Shown here: piece by piece, positions 1-6,541 of the stretch
Position numbering within the stretch: the first letter of the stretch is position 1
How the letters are laid out: each line of letters begins with the position of its first letter
Assembly: GCA_900757485.1 (NCBI GenBank)
Contig: CAAEOA010000274.1
Coordinates: forward strand, 1 to 8,040
Direction of reading: 5' to 3'
DNA length: 8,040 nucleotides
Source of the DNA: Oscillospiraceae bacterium
Lineage (GTDB): Bacteria; Bacillota; Clostridia; Oscillospirales; Ruminococcaceae
Translations under genes and position numbers: made by a program
Notes under the pieces: model-generated
Told to the model about the DNA's origin: nothing
Seen by the model: the letters and a program-made list of their open reading frames with translations, nothing else
Databases searched by the model: none

Positions 1-393
1 AACGTAGTAAATCTGACTGGTGCCAATAGAGTGGCCTACCGCCTGTTGGTATGCCGTCTCAATTTCGCTGATTTCCACAAGCTCACCTTTCTCGGCCCTC
101 GCCTTAAAAGGTGCAAGAATCGAAGCTTCTTCTTCAACGCTCAAATTACGGTGATTGCCGCCATAATGATTTCCGGCAATAGCGTCAAGTCCTTTGTCCC
201 GGTATTTTGCCACCAAAGTGGTCACATATGCTGCATGGAAACCTGTTGCCTGCGCAACCTCGCTGGATTTCATGCCCTCGGCACGTAGTTCCAGTGCTTT
301 CGATCTTGCGTCCGCGCGTTTGTCTTTATTATTTTTGCGTGCTGCTTTTATTGCGGCTATTTCTTCACTGCTGAATTTATATCTCGAAGCCAT
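1..393 (-). CDS. IS630-like transposase, N-terminal part (runs off left edge)
   Basis: This is the N-terminal 131 codons of a protein whose frame stays open to the left edge. ATG is at 391-393, preceded by GGGTGA and a 5-nt spacer. The start is basic and charged (MASRYKFSSEEIAAIKAARK). Residues of about 25-65 form a helix-turn-helix (KALELRAEGMKSSEVAQATG, then YVTTLVAKYRDKGLDAI). Next come the GNHYGGNHRNLS linker and a second, winged-helix-like segment ending GTSQIYYV. This layout is typical of IS630/Tc1-mariner-type transposases of Clostridia, in which a DDE nuclease domain follows; that domain would lie outside the window. Established role: binding the element's terminal repeats and cut-and-paste transposition, usually at TA. 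No stop or frameshift is visible, but completeness and activity cannot be judged. A stand-alone HTH protein is the alternative. The family call rests on recognition, not on a search. Confidence 0.8.
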   Translation of the reverse strand, partial: MASRYKFSSEEIAAIKAARKNNKDKRADARSKALELRAEGMKSSEVAQATGFHAAYVTTLVAKYRDKGLDAIAGNHYGGNHRNLSVEEEASILAPFKARAEKGELVEISEIETAYQQAVGHSIGTSQIYYV

Positions 394-410
394 TTTTATC
401 ACCCAAATAT

Positions 411-439
411 ATTATACCATATCTGTTGTTATATTTAAA
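411..439 (-). promoter_or_regulatory. Possible promoter for the transposase gene
   Basis: A perfect TATAAT (minus strand) lies at 411-416, 17 nt upstream of the transposase ATG. Seventeen bases further upstream is TTTAAA (434-439), a poor match to TTGACA. The region is AT-rich, so a chance -10 match is quite possible. If real, it would separate transposase transcription from the sugar operon. I could not recognise the element's terminal inverted repeat here, because its other end is outside the window. Confidence 0.35.
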
Positions 440-454
440 TCCTTTTATTAGATT

Positions 455-1339
455 TTAGTATAAAAAGTCTTCTACCTCTTTTTTCCATGGAATGCCGGAA
501 GCCGCGCCTTTTCTTCCCACAGCCAGTGATGACGCTGCATTAGCAAACTCCAAACATTTTTGCGGTTGCAGTCCTTTTGCATAAGCAGACAAGAAATAGC
601 CGGTAAAAGTGTCTCCTGCACCGGTTGTATCCACCACCGGGACATGGAATGCAGGGTGTTCTACCATACCATTCCGATCGGCGTACATGGCACCACGCGC
701 CCCCAGTGTTAAAACAACAAACTCTGCCGAATACCGTTCTAGCAACTCTTTGCAAATCTTTTTCGCCTCAGAATGTCCGGATAATGCTTCCCCCTCCAAT
801 TCGTTTAGAATAAAGCCTGACACCTGTTCCAGCGGCAGGCGCTCCAAATTTTCATCGATCGGGGATGGATTTAAAATAATCCGCATTCCATATTCCGTGC
901 CCAGCCGCATAATATCAGGCAGTCCGGAAATCTCGTTTTGCAAAAGCAACAGATCGTCTGATTCCATTCCTTCAAAAGCAGCAGCAATTTGTGCCGAGTT
1001 GATCTCCCTGTTTGCACCACCATACAAAAGAATATTATTTTGACCGGAGGGATCAACCTGAATAATAGCGTGTCCGCTACTGCATGAAGCAGTCTGTACT
1101 CTGCTGATATCGACCCCTGACTCCTTTAAGGTGTTTGTTAAAACAGCTCCATCAGTACCAACACATCCCGCATGATACACTGTAGCGCCGGCCCGGACCA
1201 ACGCCAAAGATTGGTTTAACCCTTTTCCGCCGCAAAACATCTCCATCTTGGTCGAGGATAATGTTTCGCCCGGCAAAACAAAATGTGGGACCTGATAAAC
1301 ATAGTCAATGTTTAACGCACCAAAATTTAATATTTTCAT
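455..1339 (-). CDS. Ribokinase-like PfkB-family sugar kinase
   Basis: A 294-residue cytosolic kinase of the PfkB/ribokinase family, which transfers the ATP gamma-phosphate to a sugar hydroxyl. E. coli ribokinase is of similar size (309 residues). Visible motifs: sugar-binding N10-x-D12; first PfkB signature C-GGKG-LNQS at 36-44; NELE (179-182), matching the NxxE magnesium/phosphate motif; TLGARGA (211-217) for nucleotide binding; and DTTGAGD (237-243), the second signature with anion hole and catalytic base D243. GRKGAASGIP (275-284) resembles the monovalent-cation loop of ribokinase. I chose ATG at 1337-1339 because AAGGGAG (1349-1355) lies 9 nt upstream. An in-frame GTG at 1343-1345 leaves only 3 nt. 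The gene follows GH95 by 87 nt with a strong hairpin between them. Its substrate is unproven: ribose is the family default, but a monosaccharide from the locus is possible. Fucose is normally phosphorylated by FGGY-family FucK, not by PfkB kinases. Family call is sure, substrate is not. Confidence 0.9.
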   Translation of the reverse strand: MKILNFGALNIDYVYQVPHFVLPGETLSSTKMEMFCGGKGLNQSLALVRAGATVYHAGCVGTDGAVLTNTLKESGVDISRVQTASCSSGHAIIQVDPSGQNNILLYGGANREINSAQIAAAFEGMESDDLLLLQNEISGLPDIMRLGTEYGMRIILNPSPIDENLERLPLEQVSGFILNELEGEALSGHSEAKKICKELLERYSAEFVVLTLGARGAMYADRNGMVEHPAFHVPVVDTTGAGDTFTGYFLSAYAKGLQPQKCLEFANAASSLAVGRKGAASGIPWKKEVEDFLY

Positions 1340-1348
1340 TATCACACA

Positions 1349-1355
1349 CTCCCTT
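1349..1355 (-). promoter_or_regulatory. Ribosome binding site of the PfkB kinase
   Basis: AAGGGAG on the minus strand, 9 nt before ATG 1339 and 3 nt before GTG 1345. The spacing favours the ATG. Confidence 0.6.
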
Positions 1356-1377
1356 TATTTCCACGTCTAAAGACACC

Positions 1378-1421
1378 AAACATTTACCCGGATACTGGTT
1401 GAAGTATCCGGGTAAATGTTT
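1378..1421 (-). terminator. 18-bp perfect hairpin between GH95 and the kinase (terminator-like, U-poor tail)
   Basis: The arms at 1378-1395 and 1404-1421 are perfect 18-nt inverted repeats around an 8-nt loop (1396-1403). The stem has a GC core (ACCCGGATAC paired with GTATCCGGGT) and AT-rich ends (AAACATTT with AAATGTTT). It starts only 5 nt beyond the GH95 stop codon, the usual place for a terminator. However, the minus-strand tail after the stem is GGTGTCTTT, not a run of T, and the plus-strand tail is also U-poor. It could therefore be a leaky terminator, a processing or 3'-stabilising hairpin setting less kinase than GH95, or a weak bidirectional terminator. The arms are too long and too widely spaced for a typical LacI-type operator. 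The structure is certain; the function is inferred. Confidence 0.6.
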
Positions 1422-1426
1422 ATTGG

Positions 1427-3865
1427 TTATGAACATTTAAAAACCGCTTTTAAGGTTTGGGGCTGATTCGGAAAGAGCGTTACCGCTGATTGAGCGCCAG
1501 ACAACTCCAAATAATCCGGCAGTTCCACAACAATTTGCTGTTCCCATTTGCTGCACAAGGTAATATCTGCCCAACCTTCCTCTGCGTTCCATTGTAAATC
1601 CAGCTTTGCTCCGCCGCGTAAGCCCAATCCGGAAATACTGCCCTTTGTCCATTCAGCGGGCAACGCCGGAAAAATTTTCAGGCGGCCGCCGTAAGAATAT
1701 GCGAGCATTTCATAAACTGCAGAAGTAAATCCCATGTTGGCATCGATTTGATATGGCGCGCTTCCGCTAAGCACGACTTTTAGCGTAACACTCATGTTCC
1801 GCCAGTCGTTATGATAGGTAAACAGGTTTTTACCGACGCAACTGCTTGCCAGAATACGCAAGCAGTTCATTGCCTGATTTGCATCGCCCAAACGCGCATA
1901 AACATTTGCCAAATGTACCAATGACCATCCCGTCTGAGATGCCAGCCCGATTGATGTACGCTTTTGAATTGCTTTTGCTACGGCTGCTTTCAGCTCGGGT
2001 GACCCGTTTACCAATTCATTGCCGGGAAACAGCGGATAAATATGGGACAAATGACGATGTGCATAATTATCCGTATGACCCTCGTAAACCCACTCTGCCA
2101 AAGCGCCATCCTCGTTGATACGATAGGGACGCATCTTTGTCAGTAATTCTTTCCAGCGGACGGCACGCTCGTGCTCTATCCCCAAAGCCTCATAAGCACT
2201 CAATAAATTACGGAAAGTCTCTTTCACCAATGCCGTATCGATCGTCGAATTGACAGTCAACGGAATACCGGGATTCATAACGATGCTGAGGTCCTCGTTT
2301 TCCATACTGTTGGCAGGAGAATTTTCCGGTGAATTGGACGGAAAAATTTTAACGTAACCATCCTGATCGATATATAAATAGTCCTCATAAAAAGCGGCAA
2401 CTTCCTCCATAAACGGAATCGCATGCTCCTTGAGAAACGTTTTATCACCGGTGTACAGCCAGTAATCATAAAACATGGAGGCGATCCATGCTGCAACGCC
2501 GGTGAAATAGATGACATGAGGTGCGGCATCCTGAAGTTGTCCCGTTGATGCTGAAGCTACCAAAGGAATGAAAATGCCACGGCAGCCGTACAGATTGCGA
2601 GCGTTTTTTCGATAATCCTCCAAAAAGCCTTCAAAATACCGGAACATGGCACCCATAACCTCCGGCATCTGTCCGGGCAGCGCCTGCCAATAAAACATCT
2701 GCGTATTTTCGTTGTGCACATAAAAGCTATTCCACGGCGGGTAGTACTCTCCGTTAAAACTTCCTTGCAGCGTCGGCGGCAGACTGTTTTCGGCGGAACA
2801 GCAAATCAACAGATACCGGCCGTAGTCAAACTGTTTGACAAACCATTCCAAAGAGGGCGTGCCTCCGTAGGCATCCAACAGCAACTGTTCGTTTGCCGTT
2901 TCATTGACATAATGATCTCCCAACACTAGTCGAAAGCGATTAAACAGCTCTCCATGGAGCTTCACGTGCCGCTCCAGCAGAATATCGTAATCCCCCTCCA
3001 GTCCTTCCAACCGAGAAATCAACTCGTTTTGTGCTGCTGCCGCATCGGTGGTATTGACATAAACGCCGATCAAGGCTGTCCAACGACTGCTGGCGGAAAG
3101 CCGAAACGTTTCCCGCGTATCGACTCCCAACCCCCATAGGATCGGCAAAGAAGATAGCTGATCCGTAAAACTGGCCATTGTGGCATGAGACACTTCGCCG
3201 TCCTCAGCAATCAGCCGCAGTACCGCTCCATATGCTCCTCCGTTGGAGCCTGTTACATTCAAAATCAGCATATTCCGTTCCACACGGGTTTCAAATTGCA
3301 GCGGAATCGGAGCGGGTGTTCCGCCCATCTCCCTGCTGTCGCTAAGATTATGCTCACAAAGCTGCAAAAGTGTTTCTATCGGTTGGTCGCTTTGCATACG
3401 CAACACACCGATCTGATCAGCGCGGGAAATAAAAAAGCGGCGTTCTACAGCATTGTCACCGTCCCGATAATGGACGATTGCCTCTCCGGTCTCAAAGTTC
3501 ACCTGCCGACAATAATCGGAAAAAGCCTCTTTGGTATCTGCTTTGATTTTCAGGTCAAATGCCGGATGAAAGATCGGCTCTGCCGCCTCGAATCCCAGCT
3601 CTTGCAGCCGTTTGACATAAGCATCATTGGCTGTGCGCAAATCTCCCTCTTGTTCCAGTCTGCGAACCTCCGAAAGAGAATCCGAAACGTCCGGCAGCTC
3701 TGCAAAATGCCCCTGATACCATAAACGATCATGATTAAACAGAATCGTTTCGGGTGATATCGACCCATATACTAAAGCGCAAAGGGAGCCGTTTCCACAG
3801 GGCATTCCCTCTCTCCAGTTCTCCGCCGGAGTCTTCATCTGCATACCGCGATAATTTTGTTTCAT
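1427..3865 (-). CDS. GH95-type alpha-L-fucosidase / alpha-L-galactosidase, cytosolic
   Basis: An 812-residue glycoside hydrolase; GH95 enzymes remove terminal alpha-L-fucose (some alpha-L-galactose) with inversion. The N-terminus has the family's AENWREGMPCGNGSLCALVYG segment (residues 14-34). An (alpha/alpha)6 barrel and a C-terminal beta domain follow. Matches to the catalytic residues known from Bifidobacterium bifidum AfcA (Asn421, Asn423, Glu566, Asp766): N385-x-N387 in HNENTQM, E591 in LAEW as general acid, HRHLSH at 603-608, and D708 in YQIDANMG. No signal peptide or lipobox is present, so it should act in the cytosol on imported oligosaccharides. ATG at 3863-3865 was chosen because GAGGA lies 8 nt upstream; the frame also opens from an upstream TTG at 3913, which would overlap the binding-protein gene. 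The start is 28 nt after the binding-protein stop. The NxN context is unusual (VHNENTQMFYW instead of the common HxNxNxQMNYW), so the sugar specificity is less sure than the family. Confidence 0.88.
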   Translation of the reverse strand: MKQNYRGMQMKTPAENWREGMPCGNGSLCALVYGSISPETILFNHDRLWYQGHFAELPDVSDSLSEVRRLEQEGDLRTANDAYVKRLQELGFEAAEPIFHPAFDLKIKADTKEAFSDYCRQVNFETGEAIVHYRDGDNAVERRFFISRADQIGVLRMQSDQPIETLLQLCEHNLSDSREMGGTPAPIPLQFETRVERNMLILNVTGSNGGAYGAVLRLIAEDGEVSHATMASFTDQLSSLPILWGLGVDTRETFRLSASSRWTALIGVYVNTTDAAAAQNELISRLEGLEGDYDILLERHVKLHGELFNRFRLVLGDHYVNETANEQLLLDAYGGTPSLEWFVKQFDYGRYLLICCSAENSLPPTLQGSFNGEYYPPWNSFYVHNENTQMFYWQALPGQMPEVMGAMFRYFEGFLEDYRKNARNLYGCRGIFIPLVASASTGQLQDAAPHVIYFTGVAAWIASMFYDYWLYTGDKTFLKEHAIPFMEEVAAFYEDYLYIDQDGYVKIFPSNSPENSPANSMENEDLSIVMNPGIPLTVNSTIDTALVKETFRNLLSAYEALGIEHERAVRWKELLTKMRPYRINEDGALAEWVYEGHTDNYAHRHLSHIYPLFPGNELVNGSPELKAAVAKAIQKRTSIGLASQTGWSLVHLANVYARLGDANQAMNCLRILASSCVGKNLFTYHNDWRNMSVTLKVVLSGSAPYQIDANMGFTSAVYEMLAYSYGGRLKIFPALPAEWTKGSISGLGLRGGAKLDLQWNAEEGWADITLCSKWEQQIVVELPDYLELSGAQSAVTLFPNQPQTLKAVFKCS

Positions 3866-3873
3866 ATAAGCTG

Positions 3874-3878
3874 TCCTC
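3874..3878 (-). promoter_or_regulatory. Ribosome binding site that sets the GH95 start
   Basis: GAGGA on the minus strand, 8 nt before ATG 3865. It lies inside the frame that could extend upstream to a TTG at 3913, and so argues that the longer form is not the main product. Confidence 0.7.
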
Positions 3879-3893
3879 ATTTTTATTTGATAA

Positions 3894-5531
3894 TCAATAC
3901 GCCGGTTTTCCAAATTTCTTCAGATTCTTCTGATATCGTTCGGTCAGAAATATCTCTACCGATTCCAGACCCGATTCTTGGATCTTTGCTTTCAGTTTAT
4001 CCAATTCCTGCTTTGCTGTCTGCTCATCGGCAGCAGTAATAATCTTATACTGTGCACGGGTGATCGCATCGTTAATCTTGGTTAAGGCAATTCCGGCGTC
4101 TGATGATGCTTCCGGCGTCATATAGTAAGTCAGCAGTGTTTCATCATAACAATACTTGTCGGCAATAGCTCGGTCATATTTTTGACGATCGGGATGCTCC
4201 ATGTTGATCTCCGGCATCGGCTTCAGAAAAGCTGCCGTAAATTCAAACATACCCGTGCGGCTGCGATAGCCCGTATAATCGTTCGTCCATGCGTCCTGTA
4301 CCTCTTTGGTTCGTTGAATCTTTCCGTCAGAGGTGATCTCGTACTCCTTGCCTTCATGACCGTACATCATCAGCAGGTTGCCGTCCTTGCTCAGCATATA
4401 CCGCAAGAACTTGACCGCCGCTTCAGGATTTTTCGCTCCCTTTGGAATGACGGTAAACATACTGCCCATTCTCGCTTGACTCGGGAATTTCACCGTGTCG
4501 GTGCCTGTCGCATTCAGCGGCTCAATGGAAATATACCGCTGATCATTGGTCAGTGTGCTGTTGGCATTATCCAACGCCCAGAAATAAGCAGGGATCATAA
4601 AGGAACAGGTTGCAAGCTCGGTGTCGGTGGTAGATTTGTCCTTCAGCAACGATTCGGGATCCAACAGTCCTTCCCTTTGCAGCTTGTTCATAAACAGCAT
4701 AAACTCTTGGTATTTAGGGTGAAATACATTGATGGTAACCGAAGAATCGTTTTTGACATAGTATTTTTCGATGCCGAAGGAATGTTGAATCACTCCCAAG
4801 GCTTCGGTACCGGCTACACCCAAATGCAGCGGAATGGAAGACTTGCCATTCATAGTCGGATATTTGCTTTTAAACAGCTTTAATGTGTTATAAAAATCAT
4901 CCAGAGTCTTAATAGACGGCTCCCCAAGCTCCTTGTAAATATCTTTTCTCACACTATAAGTATACGCACCGATATCATCCTTAGATTCCACCAAAAACGG
5001 GGCAAAATAGCCGCCGGGAATACCGTAAAGCTTGCCGTCATCCGCTTTATGATCCGCAACCATTTCGGGTAGCATCTCATTCATCCAGTCTAATTCGTAT
5101 TTTTCACACAGCTCATCCATGGAATAAACAAGCCCCTCATTGACCAGTGTCTCAATGATTGGATCGCCGAATGCCAATGTCATCAAATCAGGCCAATCTT
5201 CCATAGTGATCATGGTATTGACCTTTTCGGTGAGATCGCCGGACGGCACTCGTACCTTTGGAGAAACACCGGTGATCTGCTTTACTTCTTTTAATAAAGT
5301 ATAGTTGTCCCAATCCTTTAACGAGGTAATGGCGGTCGAATTGATGTACCAATCCAGCTCAATATCGCTGCCGATCGCCCATTTTTCCCATTGTTGCTGC
5401 ACATACTCCGAAGCCCCTTCCGGCTTTACCGGCGGATTTATACTGCTCGCAGTATCCTGGCCGCACGAGGACAGGCAAGAAATCAGCATCAATGCGGAAC
5501 TTACCCCGCAGAGCAATCTTTTCAATCTCAC
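3894..5531 (-). CDS. ABC sugar importer solute-binding lipoprotein (LplA-like)
   Basis: A 545-residue extracellular solute-binding lipoprotein, the capture subunit of the importer formed with the two permeases upstream. The N-terminus is a lipoprotein signal peptide: basic MRLKRLL, hydrophobic CGVSSALMLIS, then lipobox LSSC with the lipidated Cys at about residue 23. A polar GQDTASS linker follows. The long size, the motif MTLAFGD near residue 120, and a helical, lysine-rich C-terminus ending KKFGKPAY resemble LplA/YtcQ-type proteins that take oligosaccharides and are usually about 500-560 residues. No ATG serves as start: GTG at 5529-5531 has AAAGGA 10 nt upstream, while TTG at 5535-5537 has it only 4 nt away. 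I prefer the GTG; both give the same lipobox. It starts 22 nt after the permease stop and is followed by GH95. The ligand is unknown; an oligosaccharide carrying a terminal alpha-L sugar is inferred from GH95. Confidence 0.9.
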   Translation of the reverse strand: MRLKRLLCGVSSALMLISCLSSCGQDTASSINPPVKPEGASEYVQQQWEKWAIGSDIELDWYINSTAITSLKDWDNYTLLKEVKQITGVSPKVRVPSGDLTEKVNTMITMEDWPDLMTLAFGDPIIETLVNEGLVYSMDELCEKYELDWMNEMLPEMVADHKADDGKLYGIPGGYFAPFLVESKDDIGAYTYSVRKDIYKELGEPSIKTLDDFYNTLKLFKSKYPTMNGKSSIPLHLGVAGTEALGVIQHSFGIEKYYVKNDSSVTINVFHPKYQEFMLFMNKLQREGLLDPESLLKDKSTTDTELATCSFMIPAYFWALDNANSTLTNDQRYISIEPLNATGTDTVKFPSQARMGSMFTVIPKGAKNPEAAVKFLRYMLSKDGNLLMMYGHEGKEYEITSDGKIQRTKEVQDAWTNDYTGYRSRTGMFEFTAAFLKPMPEINMEHPDRQKYDRAIADKYCYDETLLTYYMTPEASSDAGIALTKINDAITRAQYKIITAADEQTAKQELDKLKAKIQESGLESVEIFLTERYQKNLKKFGKPAY

Positions 5532-5541
5532 AAACAATCAT

Positions 5542-5547
5542 TCCTTT
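5542..5547 (-). promoter_or_regulatory. Ribosome binding site of the solute-binding protein, abutting an out-of-frame ATG
   Basis: AAAGGA on the minus strand touches an ATG (5539-5541) that is in another frame and opens only a 60-codon reading frame. The binding protein must instead begin at TTG 5537 (4-nt spacer) or GTG 5531 (10-nt spacer). A 14-nt block, TGAAAGGAATGATT (5536-5549), is identical to the one before the neighbouring permease (6469-6482). Confidence 0.6.
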
Positions 5548-5553
5548 CAGACA

Positions 5554-6459
5554 TTATTCTTTTACGGCTCCAATCATCAGCCCTTTGACAAAGTATTTCT
5601 GGAAAAACGGATAAATCAATACGATCGGGCCGATGGATACTACCATGGTGGCAAGCTGGATCGAATACGGTGTGATCGCCATGCTCTGCATGGCTGCGTC
5701 CATTCCCAGAGCGGTCATAGTCTGGGAGGCCTCATTTTGATTGATGATGCGCTGCAACAGTGTTTGCAGCGGAATCAGCTTCTGATCAGTAATATACAGA
5801 TAGGCGTCAAACCAGGCGTTCCATTGCGCCACCGCATTAAACAAGGCAATCGTAGAGATCACCGGCATAGAGGACGGAATGACAATTCGGAAAAAGCATT
5901 GCACATCATTACAGCCGTCTACGGTAGCCGCCTCCTCCAGTGATGGCGGCAGGGACTGGAAGAAGGATTTCATCACCAGCATATTAAAGACACTGATCAA
6001 ACTCGGAATGATGTAAACCAGAAAATTATTGGTCAAATGCAGGTTCTTGATCAAAATAACCATCGGAATCAAACCGCCGCTGAAAAACATGGTTGCCAGA
6101 GCAAGATTAAAATACACCTTCCGGAACATCAACTTGGATTTGGAAAGTCCATAGCCGAACATTCCGGTAGCCAAAACACTGGTAAAAGTTCCGATCAGCG
6201 TCCGCAGAATCGTGATCCCATACGCGTTCAACAACTGATCGTTTTTAAAAACGGCTTTATAACTTTCTATGCTGAATTTTCGAGGGAAAAAGTAAATACC
6301 TCCTTGCACCGCGTCCGCAGCGTCATTAAAGGATAAAGCCAAAATATACACAAAAGGATATAAAAAGCCAAAGGTAATCAACGCAAATACGATCAACAGA
6401 ATCACATCAACTATTTTTTCGCCCCTGGTTTTCATAGAATAACGTTTTTTCGGTTTCAT
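5554..6459 (-). CDS. ABC sugar permease, YtcP/AraQ-like (CUT1)
   Basis: A 301-residue inner-membrane permease of the carbohydrate uptake family CUT1, the second half of the heterodimeric channel. After a basic N-terminus come about six membrane segments: residues 17-45 (VDVILLIVFALITFGFLYPF), 80-105, 115-140, 145-165, 195-215 and 268-290. The EAA loop that contacts the ATPase is clear: LEEAATVDGC starting near 174, ending IVIPSSMP near 198. The C-terminus (FFQKYFVKGLMIGAVKE) is typical of YtcP-type permeases. The start is uncertain. ATG 6459 has AAAGGA 15 nt upstream, longer than ideal. ATG 6474 directly touches that AAAGGA. The frame opens still further at TTG 6483, which has no ribosome site. 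I use 6459 because the N-terminal length fits the family. The gene lies 82 nt after the first permease, the widest gap inside the transport genes. Confidence 0.9.
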   Translation of the reverse strand: MKPKKRYSMKTRGEKIVDVILLIVFALITFGFLYPFVYILALSFNDAADAVQGGIYFFPRKFSIESYKAVFKNDQLLNAYGITILRTLIGTFTSVLATGMFGYGLSKSKLMFRKVYFNLALATMFFSGGLIPMVILIKNLHLTNNFLVYIIPSLISVFNMLVMKSFFQSLPPSLEEAATVDGCNDVQCFFRIVIPSSMPVISTIALFNAVAQWNAWFDAYLYITDQKLIPLQTLLQRIINQNEASQTMTALGMDAAMQSMAITPYSIQLATMVVSIGPIVLIYPFFQKYFVKGLMIGAVKE

Positions 6460-6474
6460 ATTCCGGAGAATCAT

Positions 6475-6480
6475 TCCTTT
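6475..6480 (-). promoter_or_regulatory. Ribosome binding site of the YtcP-like permease
   Basis: AAAGGA on the minus strand, within the 14-nt block also found before the solute-binding protein. It gives 0 nt to ATG 6474 and 15 nt to ATG 6459, so neither spacing is ideal and the start stays open. Confidence 0.45.
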
Positions 6481-6481
6481 C

Positions 6482-6513
6482 AAAAAAGCTTACGAATTAT
6501 TTCGGTCAGCTTT
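6482..6513 (-). other. Weak hairpin with T run between the two permease genes
   Basis: On the minus strand AAAGCT (6508-6513) can pair with AGCTTT (6485-6490), and CGAA (6501-6504) with TTCG (6493-6496) around a 4-nt loop, with a small internal bulge. The transcript then runs into T6 (6482-6487), three of which lie in the stem. It resembles a weak intrinsic terminator or attenuator, but it is AT-rich and may be chance. Its end touches the ribosome site of the next permease. Confidence 0.3.
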
Positions 6514-6541
6514 GCGACCTATGCTATACAGCAGTTCTGCA

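Noticed and set aside
31..451. Two 85-codon plus-strand frames at the left edge.
   Set aside because: The minus strand here encodes a convincing HTH transposase N-terminus open to the edge; the plus frames are shadows.
1346..1426. A riboswitch or regulator operator in the GH95-kinase gap.
   Set aside because: Only one simple long hairpin is present; there are no additional conserved-looking stems, and the repeat is too long for a usual repressor operator.
3185..3724. A 179-codon plus-strand frame antisense to GH95.
   Set aside because: Its composition is that of antisense translation, there is no ribosome-site support, and GH95 motifs are intact on the other strand.
3866..3913. A 16-codon N-terminal extension of GH95 from a TTG at 3913.
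   Set aside because: It would overlap the binding-protein end, has no suitable ribosome site, and lies upstream of a GAGGA placed 8 nt before ATG 3865.
4182..4883. A 233-codon plus-strand frame antisense to the solute-binding protein.
   Set aside because: It has no recognisable domain, is rich in Arg, His and Gln as expected from an antisense shadow, and the opposite strand carries a clear lipoprotein gene.
5359..5541. A 60-codon minus-strand frame from the ATG abutting AAAGGA, as a leader peptide or frameshifted start of the binding protein.
   Set aside because: It lies wholly within the lipoprotein reading frame region, has no signal-peptide character, and the lipoprotein has a good GTG start of its own.
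5305..5943. A 212-codon plus-strand frame spanning the permease/binding-protein junction.
   Set aside because: It covers parts of two well-supported minus-strand genes and has no family features; it is a shadow.
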